25,022 bases of DNA, taken from positions 1-25,022 of IMG/VR virus record IMGVR_UViG_3300009161_000215. The stretch is one strand, 5' to 3'. A program made the position numbers and the translations under genes. The notes below the pieces were generated by a model. The model had not been told where the DNA came from. It searched no databases and saw only the letters and a list, made by a program, of their open reading frames with translations. The stretch is from a virus. Shown here piece by piece: positions 15,819-22,832 of the stretch (position 1 is the first letter of the stretch; each line of letters begins with the position of its first letter).

Positions 15819-16343
15819 TTAAGGTGTATTAGACCAACCATAAAAATCAGAACCAATAGGATGAATAGTAAATGTAAATTTACCTTCAGCACTTGGACTC
15901 ATATCCCATTGCATACCGCCTACCATTGCATTAAAAGCATAGGCTACAGTATTAGTTCCATCATAGATTGCTACTACAAAAGTTCTAACAATAGAACCAT
16001 TGTAACCATCATCACGAATTAATAATTGTGCTGTATCAGCAGGATTCCAAGGACATACAACAGTCATTGATGTTGGCTGATTTTGTGTTGTAATCTTTGC
16101 ACCAGTTCTTTGACCTGCAATAGAGTATGCCGCCATTGCATCGTCAGCACCAAAAGAAGGTACTGCTTCTACAGGAACTTGAATACCTGTTGTACCACTA
16201 CCACCTGCTGATGCTCCAATAATTGAAGCAACTTGAGATGTCCATGTAGAAAGTTGCCCTACAGTTAATGGAGTTGGAGTTGCATCATCTTGCATCCAAA
16301 GGGTTGCAGTATATCCTGCTAAGACTTTATCAATTAGTGCCAT
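15819..16343 (-). CDS. Probable major tail tube protein
   Basis: A 174-aa protein, rich in Thr, Ser, Gly and Ala, with predicted strands throughout (TSMTVVCPWNP, IVRTFVVAIYDGTNTVAYAF, EGKFTFTIHPIGSDFYGW). The pattern near the end, a request for a second strand pair followed by 'G.F.FTI.P.G..Y.W', is common in tube proteins of lambda-like siphophages. It has a strong AAGGA ribosome-binding site eight bases before its ATG, consistent with a highly expressed subunit, and is preceded by a 38-base spacer. It lies before the tail chaperone and tape-measure genes, as tube proteins do. Subunits would stack as hexamers around the tape measure. Confidence 0.7.
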   Translation of the reverse strand: MALIDKVLAGYTATLWMQDDATPTPLTVGQLSTWTSQVASIIGASAGGSGTTGIQVPVEAVPSFGADDAMAAYSIAGQRTGAKITTQNQPTSMTVVCPWNPADTAQLLIRDDGYNGSIVRTFVVAIYDGTNTVAYAFNAMVGGMQWDMSPSAEGKFTFTIHPIGSDFYGWSNTP

Positions 16344-16381
16344 TTTAAAATTCCTTAATCAAAGAGTTAATAAATATTATC

Positions 16382-16804
16382 TTATGTTGATATATATAAT
16401 GTGCAATCCAAAATAATCTGATTCATACCTACAGTATCATCAAATGTATTATATAACCAGACCACATCTGCTTTGGCTATTATAAATCCACTTGTATCAG
16501 GATTACCAAACATTCCAGAATATCCATGTAATGATTGTAATATAGTGTTGCTAATATTAAAAGCATCTACCATAGATTGAGCAAATATACTAGTCTGAAA
16601 TACTGGAGTATCAATACCTTTATTACTTTGTGTTTGTCCTGTATATACAGGTTGATGCACATTTCTTAATTGCCATGTCAAAAATTCTGGTTCTACTGCA
16701 AAGTTTCTATTAAAGTTTGCATAAACAGGTACAGGGTCTACAATATCTGATAACTGATAACTAATCGCTTCAGCATATACATAGGGGTTTTGTTGTGTAC
16801 TCAT
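16382..16804 (-). CDS. Probable tail terminator / tail completion protein
   Basis: A 140-aa protein at the place where tail terminators (lambda gpU-like, DUF3168-like) sit: after the closure protein and before the tail tube gene. The central part VFQTSIFAQSMVDAFNISNT followed by ILQSLHGYSG resembles the helix of that fold, which carries a long run of small residues and ends in a 'L.GYSG'-like turn. The protein ends in alternating strands (IILDCTLYIST). These proteins cap the tail tube once its length is set and join it to the head. The start overlaps the previous stop in ATGA. The identification is from order and weak similarity. Confidence 0.55.
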   Translation of the reverse strand: MSTQQNPYVYAEAISYQLSDIVDPVPVYANFNRNFAVEPEFLTWQLRNVHQPVYTGQTQSNKGIDTPVFQTSIFAQSMVDAFNISNTILQSLHGYSGMFGNPDTSGFIIAKADVVWLYNTFDDTVGMNQIILDCTLYIST

Positions 16805-17145
16805 ACTGGAACTACTGGGTCATTTCGATAGCATGAGAATATAACTTTCATCCTATCATTGGTTTCTTGGACATTCTCAATTCGCCAGTTAAAGCCTTTA
16901 TAGGTGACTGAATATAAGTTCTGATTTTCAAATATCTGCTTTGTATTGCCTGTGTAGTTTAAAACCAACTCTAATACATCTGAATAAATCCTAGTTGTGC
17001 CTGTAATAGTAAGGCTATTTCTAGGAGTTCTTACTAATGCTCTAGTAGTAAACCACTTTGTACTAGTTGTGGTTTGTTCCCCAACAGAGTTCTTACCATT
17101 AGTTACATTGTTAATGTCAATATTTTCATATCTGGTAATTGACAT
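16801..17145 (-). CDS. Head closure / head-tail joining protein
   Basis: A 114-aa, mostly beta protein containing TKWFTTRALVRTPRNSLTIT, YSDVLELVLNYTG and a C-terminal YKGFNWRIENVQETNDRMKVIFSC. The ending, a 'G..WRI..V' strand followed by a strand ending in a cysteine and charged residues, matches the small beta-barrel head-tail joining proteins (HK97 gp7/SPP1 gp16 class). It directly follows the connector (adjacent stop/start) and overlaps the next gene by four bases (ATGA). The name rests on size, order and this pattern rather than on a unique motif. Confidence 0.65.
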   Translation of the reverse strand: MSITRYENIDINNVTNGKNSVGEQTTTSTKWFTTRALVRTPRNSLTITGTTRIYSDVLELVLNYTGNTKQIFENQNLYSVTYKGFNWRIENVQETNDRMKVIFSCYRNDPVVPV

Positions 17146-17811
17146 TTACATCACCAAAGGTTTATATGGTCTTAATAATTGTGATACTCCAAAAGGAATA
17201 TTAGTTAATCTTCCATCTAAAGTATCGCTTCGATTGTTATATAAATGAGTTAATAATAATAATCCTGCCTGTTTAATTACAGGATAAGTTCCAATAGGAT
17301 TAGAATTTAATGAATAAATAACTACAACAGGGTTAGTCATAAAAGCATTAATATCATTTGGCAATGAATTAATAACTATTTTATTTCCTGTTGGGTCATA
17401 AAAATATTCTGTACTTGCAATAGTAGTTAATACTGGTGGAGTATCCATGTTGTAATACTTTACATAATCAATGGTTACTCCAGTTGAATTATTTGTGTCC
17501 TGAGATATTTCTGGCAAATCCAAGGATGTTTGCATCCCCATAGAATTGTTTGTAGCCTGATAGTAGGCTTTATATTGCACAGGTAATATTGACATACCAA
17601 GGTAATCTTCTATAGCCATCCTAGTGGCTAATTCAAGGCTTTTTAAATAAGTATCTTGTGATTCATCTTCAATTAAATTTAACTGTTGAGTTATTTCATC
17701 CAAAGTAAGCCAAGCAGTATAAATATCTCTATCTATCTGCTCGACCTTCTGGTAACTCCAAGGGTTCTGTGGAGAACCTAAAGCATTAGTTGTTGATAAA
17801 TTTGAAGGCAT
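17146..17811 (-). CDS. Head-tail connector (gp6 / phiE125 gp8-like)
   Basis: A 221-aa adaptor expected to form a ring below the portal. The N-terminal region LTLDEITQQLNLIEDESQD followed by a helix with LELATRMAIEDYLGMSI is the usual start of the gp6-like/phiE125 gp8 connector family: a helical bundle in which short helices carry 'I...L.DYLG'. The middle and C-terminal parts include beta-rich stretches and a helix ending QLLRPYKPLVM. It starts inside the MCP2 stop codon (TAATG), so its translation is probably coupled to MCP2. Its position directly after the capsid genes and before the closure protein fits the neck role. Confidence 0.8.
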   Translation of the reverse strand: MPSNLSTTNALGSPQNPWSYQKVEQIDRDIYTAWLTLDEITQQLNLIEDESQDTYLKSLELATRMAIEDYLGMSILPVQYKAYYQATNNSMGMQTSLDLPEISQDTNNSTGVTIDYVKYYNMDTPPVLTTIASTEYFYDPTGNKIVINSLPNDINAFMTNPVVVIYSLNSNPIGTYPVIKQAGLLLLTHLYNNRSDTLDGRLTNIPFGVSQLLRPYKPLVM

Positions 17812-19058
17812 TAACTAGCCGCCATTGTCAAACAAACTCCTGCAAAAACATCACGAATTGTAGAACATACTCTTTTCTCAGCAAACAGGGTTACAAAACC
17901 TACGCTTGTTTGTTCAAACATCTGTAATTTCATTACTTCATTATCAGCAATAGAAATAAATCTTTCCCAATCTGCTAAATAAATAGGTGTTGTAGATGCT
18001 CCAATTTCAGGCATATATGGATTAGCAATAACTTCATGTCCAAACATATTACCTACAGCAGAACCTTCTGAACTACCAACTTCCACAAATACTGGCATAC
18101 CATTTTGAGAAGTAAGTTCACGAACTGCTTTAATTGTTGTAGGATGCATCATCCAACAAGTTGTATCATAGTTCCAATATTGTGCAGGTAAGGCTGATGC
18201 CAAGGCTACTAAATTATTATAGGTAATTGCACTAGCACTTCCACTATCTACTTTTAAAACAGTATGTATTCCATTACTTATTGCTATGCCACTACTTCCA
18301 AAACTAGCGGCACTTGCACTTTTAGAATAACTGTTAATTCCTCTTAATCCCAATGTGCCACCATAGTAACCAGTTAAAGAACCTGACTGGTCATTATTAA
18401 GCATCATAGATAAGGCTTCTTGTTGAGCAAATTCTTTTGCAATATCTTCTACAATAGCCTGTTCAATAGCATTAACATCATCCATAAATGCTGTACGAAT
18501 TGGCACACTTGCCTGAATTGCTCTCATAGGTAATTGCCAGATAGCAGTATTTAAACCTGTAACAGCATTATTGTTGTTAATAGGATAATATCCCCAAGGA
18601 TTACCCAAAGCAGTAATTGTTGTAGATGATGCCGTAGTATCACCCACAACATTATATGTCCCTGTTGCACCTGTACCAGTTCCTAATGAGGATATATAAG
18701 TTCCTGCCGTAACTCCTGTACCTGAAAGTATTTGACCAACTCTTAGCACTCCACTTGCTACTGCTGTTACTGTCATTACTGATGCAGTTATAGATGCAGT
18801 TACTACAGCACCATTTTGAATGTTTGTAATGTTTCCTGTTTTGGCTACAAACTGCACATCTGAATCAGCAGTTGTAAATTGTCTTGCATATTTACGAATA
18901 GGATTACCCATTCGCAATGAAGCAAAGGCATCATCATAATATATACGACCACCAATTCCTGAACCAGAGCCTGTTAAGGCTGATGCTTCTTTTAAATTTA
19001 TTTCTGCTTTGCCATCTTTAATGGCTGACTGTATTGCTTCAAGAATTAGATTTGCCAT
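17811..19058 (-). CDS. Second HK97-fold capsid protein (MCP2) with inserted domain
   Basis: A 415-aa paralogue of MCP1. Shared landmarks run in the same order: [20 protein letters not shown] matches GGRTGYDPVFVALRQTNPLR of MCP1; IWQL, then [10 protein letters not shown] against FPVRTATLDD; NNDQ against QNDDQ; LPAQYW against LPTQYW; and the C-terminal [16 protein letters not shown] against YEQTQVGFITFYGEKR. It lacks the long N-terminal coil (only about 30 residues before the shell domain). It also has an extra segment at 84-152, rich in Gly, Thr and Val, exactly where MCP1 has its short E-loop turn. It follows a terminator-like hairpin, has a weak ribosome-binding site, and its stop overlaps the next start (TAATG). 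It could form pentamers, replace some MCP1 subunits, or display the extra domain on the surface. The capsid fold call is firm; the role is inference. Confidence 0.88.
   Translation of the reverse strand: MANLILEAIQSAIKDGKAEINLKEASALTGSGSGIGGRIYYDDAFASLRMGNPIRKYARQFTTADSDVQFVAKTGNITNIQNGAVVTASITASVMTVTAVASGVLRVGQILSGTGVTAGTYISSLGTGTGATGTYNVVGDTTASSTTITALGNPWGYYPINNNNAVTGLNTAIWQLPMRAIQASVPIRTAFMDDVNAIEQAIVEDIAKEFAQQEALSMMLNNDQSGSLTGYYGGTLGLRGINSYSKSASAASFGSSGIAISNGIHTVLKVDSGSASAITYNNLVALASALPAQYWNYDTTCWMMHPTTIKAVRELTSQNGMPVFVEVGSSEGSAVGNMFGHEVIANPYMPEIGASTTPIYLADWERFISIADNEVMKLQMFEQTSVGFVTLFAEKRVCSTIRDVFAGVCLTMAAS
18603..18809 (-). other. Inserted Gly/Thr-rich beta domain in MCP2 (E-loop position)
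   Basis: Residues 84-152 of MCP2, including [20 protein letters not shown] and [12 protein letters not shown], separate two segments that are adjacent in MCP1 (QKVGN and AAWGYAI, against AKTGN and PWGYYPI). The pattern [20 protein letters not shown]...GTGTGxxGTYxV resembles a small beta module that I know from many phage structural and fibre proteins. It probably folds independently. Confidence 0.7.
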
Positions 19059-19077
19059 ATATTTATTCCAAATAAGT

Positions 19078-19104
19078 TAAAAAAAGAAGGGGAGATTTCT
19101 CCCC
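19078..19104 (-). terminator. Intrinsic terminator-like hairpin between the two capsid genes
   Basis: On the minus strand, just after the MCP1 stop, the sequence forms a GGGGAG / CTCCCC stem with an AAAT loop (plus strand stem 19089-19094 and 19099-19104) followed by TTCTTTTTTT. This is a good rho-independent terminator shape. Because it lies inside a co-directional structural operon it probably acts partially, letting MCP1 transcripts exceed those of MCP2 and the tail genes, or it protects the 3' end of MCP1 mRNA. It works only in the minus direction: no T-run follows the stem on the other strand. Confidence 0.75.
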
Positions 19105-19111
19105 CACCTCT

Positions 19112-20455
19112 TTAGTCGTTTGCAGTATGTGTACTTCTGTAAGCAACAATAGCATTAGCATCATGGATACTGGATGCAACACGCTTTTCGCCATAGAAAG
19201 TTATAAAACCGACTTGGGTCTGTTCGTACCTTCTTAGAATCATATTCAATCTATCAATGATTACATGACCACGATTGAAATCACCAAAGTACATTGGATA
19301 CAAATCTGCTTTATCTACACCTGCATAGTTTGGAGTATCACAGAACTGATTAACTGTTACATCAAATCCTAGTAATTGTCCAACAATACCATCTGGTCTA
19401 GCCAAACCATCAACATAAATTGGTCTGCCATTATCATCAACCAAACCACGAATTGCCTGTAGTTGGATTGGGTTAATTAACCATGATGTGCTTGGTGTCC
19501 AGTATTGAGTAGGCAAACTATAAATAAGATTGATTACATCAGCATAAGTAATGTTATTTGCAGAAGTAGATGTACCATTTGTAGTTAATTGGTCATATGT
19601 AGCAATCTTAGATAAACCATTTGATGTGGCTACACCAGTTGAGCCATAAACTACTGGATGAACTGTTCCACCTGCAAATGCACCTACATAACCATACTGA
19701 TTTAAACCACGCAAACCATTAGTACCACCAGTTGCATCATATGGAGCAGAATCAGTTTGGTCATCGTTTTGAACCATTGAACGACCTTCTGATTGACTAA
19801 ACTCAGCCAACATATCAGAAACAATGTTTGACTCTAAACCATCAATGTCATCTAAAGTTGCTGTACGAACAGGGAAAGCACAGTTCAAATCTTTAAGGAT
19901 TAACTGCCAAATCAAAGTGTCTTGAGTTGTAGCACCACCATTGTTTTGAATTGCATATCCCCAAGCCGCACCTGCATTTCCAACTTTTTGTCTTAGTTGG
20001 TAAGCAGAACCATCAGTAGATACTGAACGACTTACACCACGCAAAGGATTGGTTTGACGCAAAGCAACAAACACAGGGTCATAGCCTGTACGACCACCCA
20101 CATTGTAACCAGAACCATATCCTTGTGGATTACCTAGCAAAGATGATTCCTGCATAAATGCATCATACTGGTCTACAGATTCAAACATCTTAATTTCTTT
20201 TTCTGTACGACTATTCGATTTATAGAAATCACGAACTTGCTCTTTAACAGAACGATTAACTTCTTCAGTTAAACTTTTATAAGTTTTGATTTGTGCAGGT
20301 GCTTGAACAGAAGCAACTTTGGCTTCTAATGCTTCAAACTTCTCAGACATCTCAGTTAATACTTCTAACTTTGTGTTGATTTCTGCTTTAATTTCTTCAA
20401 TCTTGGCTACTTGTTGGGCTTCGATTGTATCTAGTTTTTCGATAACTTCTTTCAT
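19112..20455 (-). CDS. Major capsid protein 1 (HK97 fold, with N-terminal scaffolding coil)
   Basis: HK97-fold capsid protein, 447 aa. Residues 1-55 are heptad-rich and charged (EKLDTIEAQQVAKIEEIKAE), followed by a charged linker to about 105; together these match the delta (scaffolding) domain removed by the prohead protease in HK97 relatives. The mature shell part begins near SLLGNPQGYGSGYNVGGRTG. An E-loop-like hairpin lies at about 150-180 (QLRQKVGNAGAAWGYAIQNN), the spine-helix region near DDIDGLESNIVSDMLAEF, and the conserved C-terminus is RRYEQTQVGFITFYGEKR. It has a strong AGGAG site and is followed by a terminator-like hairpin, as expected for the most abundant virion protein. The next gene encodes a paralogue. 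Confidence 0.93.
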   Translation of the reverse strand: MKEVIEKLDTIEAQQVAKIEEIKAEINTKLEVLTEMSEKFEALEAKVASVQAPAQIKTYKSLTEEVNRSVKEQVRDFYKSNSRTEKEIKMFESVDQYDAFMQESSLLGNPQGYGSGYNVGGRTGYDPVFVALRQTNPLRGVSRSVSTDGSAYQLRQKVGNAGAAWGYAIQNNGGATTQDTLIWQLILKDLNCAFPVRTATLDDIDGLESNIVSDMLAEFSQSEGRSMVQNDDQTDSAPYDATGGTNGLRGLNQYGYVGAFAGGTVHPVVYGSTGVATSNGLSKIATYDQLTTNGTSTSANNITYADVINLIYSLPTQYWTPSTSWLINPIQLQAIRGLVDDNGRPIYVDGLARPDGIVGQLLGFDVTVNQFCDTPNYAGVDKADLYPMYFGDFNRGHVIIDRLNMILRRYEQTQVGFITFYGEKRVASSIHDANAIVAYRSTHTAND

Positions 20456-20461
20456 CTTGAA

Positions 20462-20466
20462 CTCCT
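20462..20466 (-). promoter_or_regulatory. Strong Shine-Dalgarno site for MCP1
   Basis: The minus strand reads AAATAGGAGTTCAAGATG. A full AGGAG lies six bases before the MCP1 ATG at 20455 and overlaps the protease stop codon TAG. This is the clearest ribosome-binding site among the head genes and contrasts with the weak GGA, nine bases from the start, that precedes MCP2. Confidence 0.75.
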
Positions 20467-21262
20467 ATTTATTAATGCGATTAGATAATGCCTTTAATAA
20501 TTCTCTTTCCTCTAGGGCTTTTAAAATATTATTGGCTTCTGGTTCTACGGCATCATTATCACAATGCTCCGTTTTTTTCTTAATCAATTCTGAAGATACA
20601 TCACGCATCTCTAAAACTTTTTTAAGAATAGAAGATGCCGTAGTTGCATCTTTTTTGGAAAGCCCTGCATCACGCAAAGTTCTCTCAATTAGTCTAGGAT
20701 TGGCATTGCCATCCTTATCAAAATATTCTAATCTTTGGATTTCAGCATTTGGGTTATTCGGGTACATAACAACTGAAACTTCTCTAAGACCACCTTTAGT
20801 AATTTGGAAATAGCCTTCATCTTCATCATCCCCTATTGGATTGCCTTGCTCATCCACCATTCTGGCTTCATCAGCATATGCTCCTACAGATACTCCACCA
20901 AACATATTAGGTGCTTCTTTTAATACAGAATACAAATCAGAACCACCAACAGTATTCATGTAAATTTTACCTTTGGCAGACATACCATCATCTTCCATAA
21001 TAAATTCATCCCATTGTCCTACTGGCATACCCATATCGTTATGGTTTAAAAACATTGGTAATGGTTTACCTGCATTGGCAAACTCATCTGCCCATTGTGC
21101 AAAACCTTCAGGTTTATAAAAGAACTTTCTGCCATCTGCTCCTTCTCTAGGTCCAAATGTAGTCACTTTGGCTTCAATCATCCCAGATGGGTTTTCACCT
21201 TCATCTGCCATTTTTCCTAGTGATAATTTTGCTTCACAGATTAGATTTAGGTTTTGTTTCAT
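20465..21262 (-). CDS. Prohead maturation protease (HK97 gp4-like)
   Basis: A serine protease that acts inside the procapsid, cleaving the scaffolding segment of the capsid protein and itself. At 265 aa it is slightly longer than HK97 gp4. The expected catalytic residues are visible: H74 in FLNHND, S125 in GGVSVGAYA, and a likely third residue E161 in GGLREVSVVMYPNNPNA, a stretch typical of this family. The charged, helical C-terminal third (about 185-265) resembles the part usually removed during maturation. The start ATG at 21262 has GGGG eight to nine bases upstream. It sits directly before the capsid gene that carries a delta-like N-terminal coil, its probable substrate. Confidence 0.9.
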   Translation of the reverse strand: MKQNLNLICEAKLSLGKMADEGENPSGMIEAKVTTFGPREGADGRKFFYKPEGFAQWADEFANAGKPLPMFLNHNDMGMPVGQWDEFIMEDDGMSAKGKIYMNTVGGSDLYSVLKEAPNMFGGVSVGAYADEARMVDEQGNPIGDDEDEGYFQITKGGLREVSVVMYPNNPNAEIQRLEYFDKDGNANPRLIERTLRDAGLSKKDATTASSILKKVLEMRDVSSELIKKKTEHCDNDAVEPEANNILKALEERELLKALSNRINK

Positions 21263-21401
21263 TTATAACCCCATAGTTAATCGCTTGATTGTTATCTTGT
21301 ATTATAGGGGTATCTTGTTCTTTTAAAGGTAGTTTAACACTAACCTTTTTGATTTGGTTAAATAATACATCATTTATTCTTTTTAATAAACTATTTTCCA
21401 A
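21234..21401 (-). CDS. Possible 55-aa protein between portal and protease
   Basis: The 128-base gap between portal and protease is the largest in the window. It is spanned by a frame that starts with TTG at 21401, overlaps the last bases of the portal gene, and ends with TGA at 21234, inside the protease gene. The predicted product is 55 aa, beginning MENSLLKRINDVLFNQIKKV, which could be an amphipathic helix, with a polar tail. No ATG exists in this frame and I see only a weak purine stretch (GGAAAA) upstream. I do not recognise a family. It may be a translationally coupled small head protein or only a chance open frame in AT-rich DNA. Confidence 0.35.
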   Translation of the reverse strand: MENSLLKRINDVLFNQIKKVSVKLPLKEQDTPIIQDNNQAINYGVINETKPKSNL

Positions 21402-22788
21402 TATTCATTTTCCGAGTTTGATTACCGCCACCGCCACCAGTATCTTGTGGGCTTTGTCCACCTATTGCTAATGAATCTTTTAACTTACCACCTAACTCAT
21501 CTCCCCCATCTATTTTAGGTATATTTAAATATTCTCTGGCTTCATTAGGGGTCATAATCCCTGCATTAATACCTGCTACTACAAAATTCATTTGGTCTAG
21601 TGCCGCACCTTTTAAGAAATCTTTAGTATCAAATCGTATGCAAAGATTAGGATAGCCTTTTAATAAACTCATGTTAAGTTTCTGTTCCAAATTTATAATA
21701 GTAGGATACATAGTCGTTTTATAAAACTCATCTAATAATGTCTGAGTATTATTGAACTTACCATCAGATATTCCTAGCATTTGTGGTGGTACACCAAACA
21801 AAGCACAGATTCGCTTCATGGTCTGGTCTTTTAATGCTCTTGCATCTGCATCCTGAAGGTTTAAAACTGGCACAGTCTCATAGGTCATACCTTGGTCTAA
21901 TAACATTCCCTGACCTGCTTTGCTCAAATCTGAAGGCTTACTATTAGTCATATTCGCCCATGCTTCCTTGAGCCTTCCTGCTACTTCTTTATACTTAGCA
22001 TCTGGGATTACCTGTTCTGTTCTAAATAGTCCAGATGGTTTTGCACCATTCTGCATAATAAAGTTAGCATATAGGTCAATGTCTTGGTCTAGGGCTACTA
22101 GTTCTGTGGCTAAGATACCTTTGTTAAAACCTGCCGCACCTTGCCAGTTCTGGTCCATTAAATGAATAACTTGATAAGGTTCTAAAGGTTCATTCTCATT
22201 AAATCCCATGCTCGATGTTGATAACCTATAAGAAGGGTATCTTAATGGAGTTAGTTGAGAAGTAATTAAGGTACTGTCTAGGTTATAGGCTTCGATAGGA
22301 GTAAGACTAGGATTAGTCTGGTCTTTTCTCCAGAGCAATGTATATGTTTCACCAGTTAAATCTAACCATTGGGATAACTGATAGAAAAATTCATACTGGC
22401 TTTGGAAACTGTTGGGATTTTGCAAAAGGCTTAATACTTGCCTTGCTTTATTCTTATCTCGCAATCCTGCTTTATCAGATTTCAATGCATCTACAAAAGT
22501 GCCATCTTCTGTTTTGTACATAATGCTAACAGAGCATTGTGCCAAACTTCTGGCTTTAATTGCAACGCAACTCATAACAGTAGAGTTCCTAGATAGGACA
22601 GATACATTAACTGTTCTACCTGCTTCTGTTGTACTTGCTGTAGTTACATAAAGTAATTGATTGTTGCCAACAAAAGAACCTTTATTGCCCTGTAAAGCAA
22701 TTTGATTACCTAGTTGTTGCTGACCAAATAGGGTATTGGATTCATTTTTTATTGGTTTTTTTCTACTGAAAATGTCTAGTATTCCCAT
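21391..22788 (-). CDS. Portal protein (HK97 family)
   Basis: Twelve copies of the portal form the ring at the unique vertex through which DNA enters and where the neck docks. The 465-aa length fits HK97-type portals. Diagnostic segments are an N-terminal MGILDIFSRKK, the clip/stem region NSTVMSCVAIKARSLAQC, the RICALFGVPPQMLGI motif, and the typical C-terminal AGIMTPNEAREYLNIP followed by a GGDEL turn. The tail end is low-complexity with a run of glycines. The start ATG at 22788 has an AGGGG ribosome-binding site about seven bases upstream. It follows terL by 31 bases, the standard terL-portal-protease order. Confidence 0.95.
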   Translation of the reverse strand: MGILDIFSRKKPIKNESNTLFGQQQLGNQIALQGNKGSFVGNNQLLYVTTASTTEAGRTVNVSVLSRNSTVMSCVAIKARSLAQCSVSIMYKTEDGTFVDALKSDKAGLRDKNKARQVLSLLQNPNSFQSQYEFFYQLSQWLDLTGETYTLLWRKDQTNPSLTPIEAYNLDSTLITSQLTPLRYPSYRLSTSSMGFNENEPLEPYQVIHLMDQNWQGAAGFNKGILATELVALDQDIDLYANFIMQNGAKPSGLFRTEQVIPDAKYKEVAGRLKEAWANMTNSKPSDLSKAGQGMLLDQGMTYETVPVLNLQDADARALKDQTMKRICALFGVPPQMLGISDGKFNNTQTLLDEFYKTTMYPTIINLEQKLNMSLLKGYPNLCIRFDTKDFLKGAALDQMNFVVAGINAGIMTPNEAREYLNIPKIDGGDELGGKLKDSLAIGGQSPQDTGGGGGNQTRKMNIGK

Positions 22789-22798
22789 GTTTTTCCCC

Positions 22799-22832
22799 TA
22801 GAAGTTAATTAATTTTACACTAAAAACTTCTA
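22799..22832 (-). repeat. 8-bp inverted repeat at terL end / portal leader
   Basis: The arms are TAGAAGTT and AACTTCTA (plus strand 22799-22806 and 22825-22832), a perfect 8-bp match with an 18-base AT-rich spacer. One arm lies in the final terL codons and the other touches the AGGGG ribosome-binding sequence of the portal gene (about 22795-22799). There is no T-run after it on the minus strand, so it is not a classical terminator. It could modulate portal translation or be chance in AT-rich DNA. Confidence 0.35.

Noticed and set aside
20319-20813. Plus-strand ORF of 164 codons
   Set aside because: It is antisense to the MCP1 N-terminus and the protease, which have clear motifs and ribosome-binding sites.
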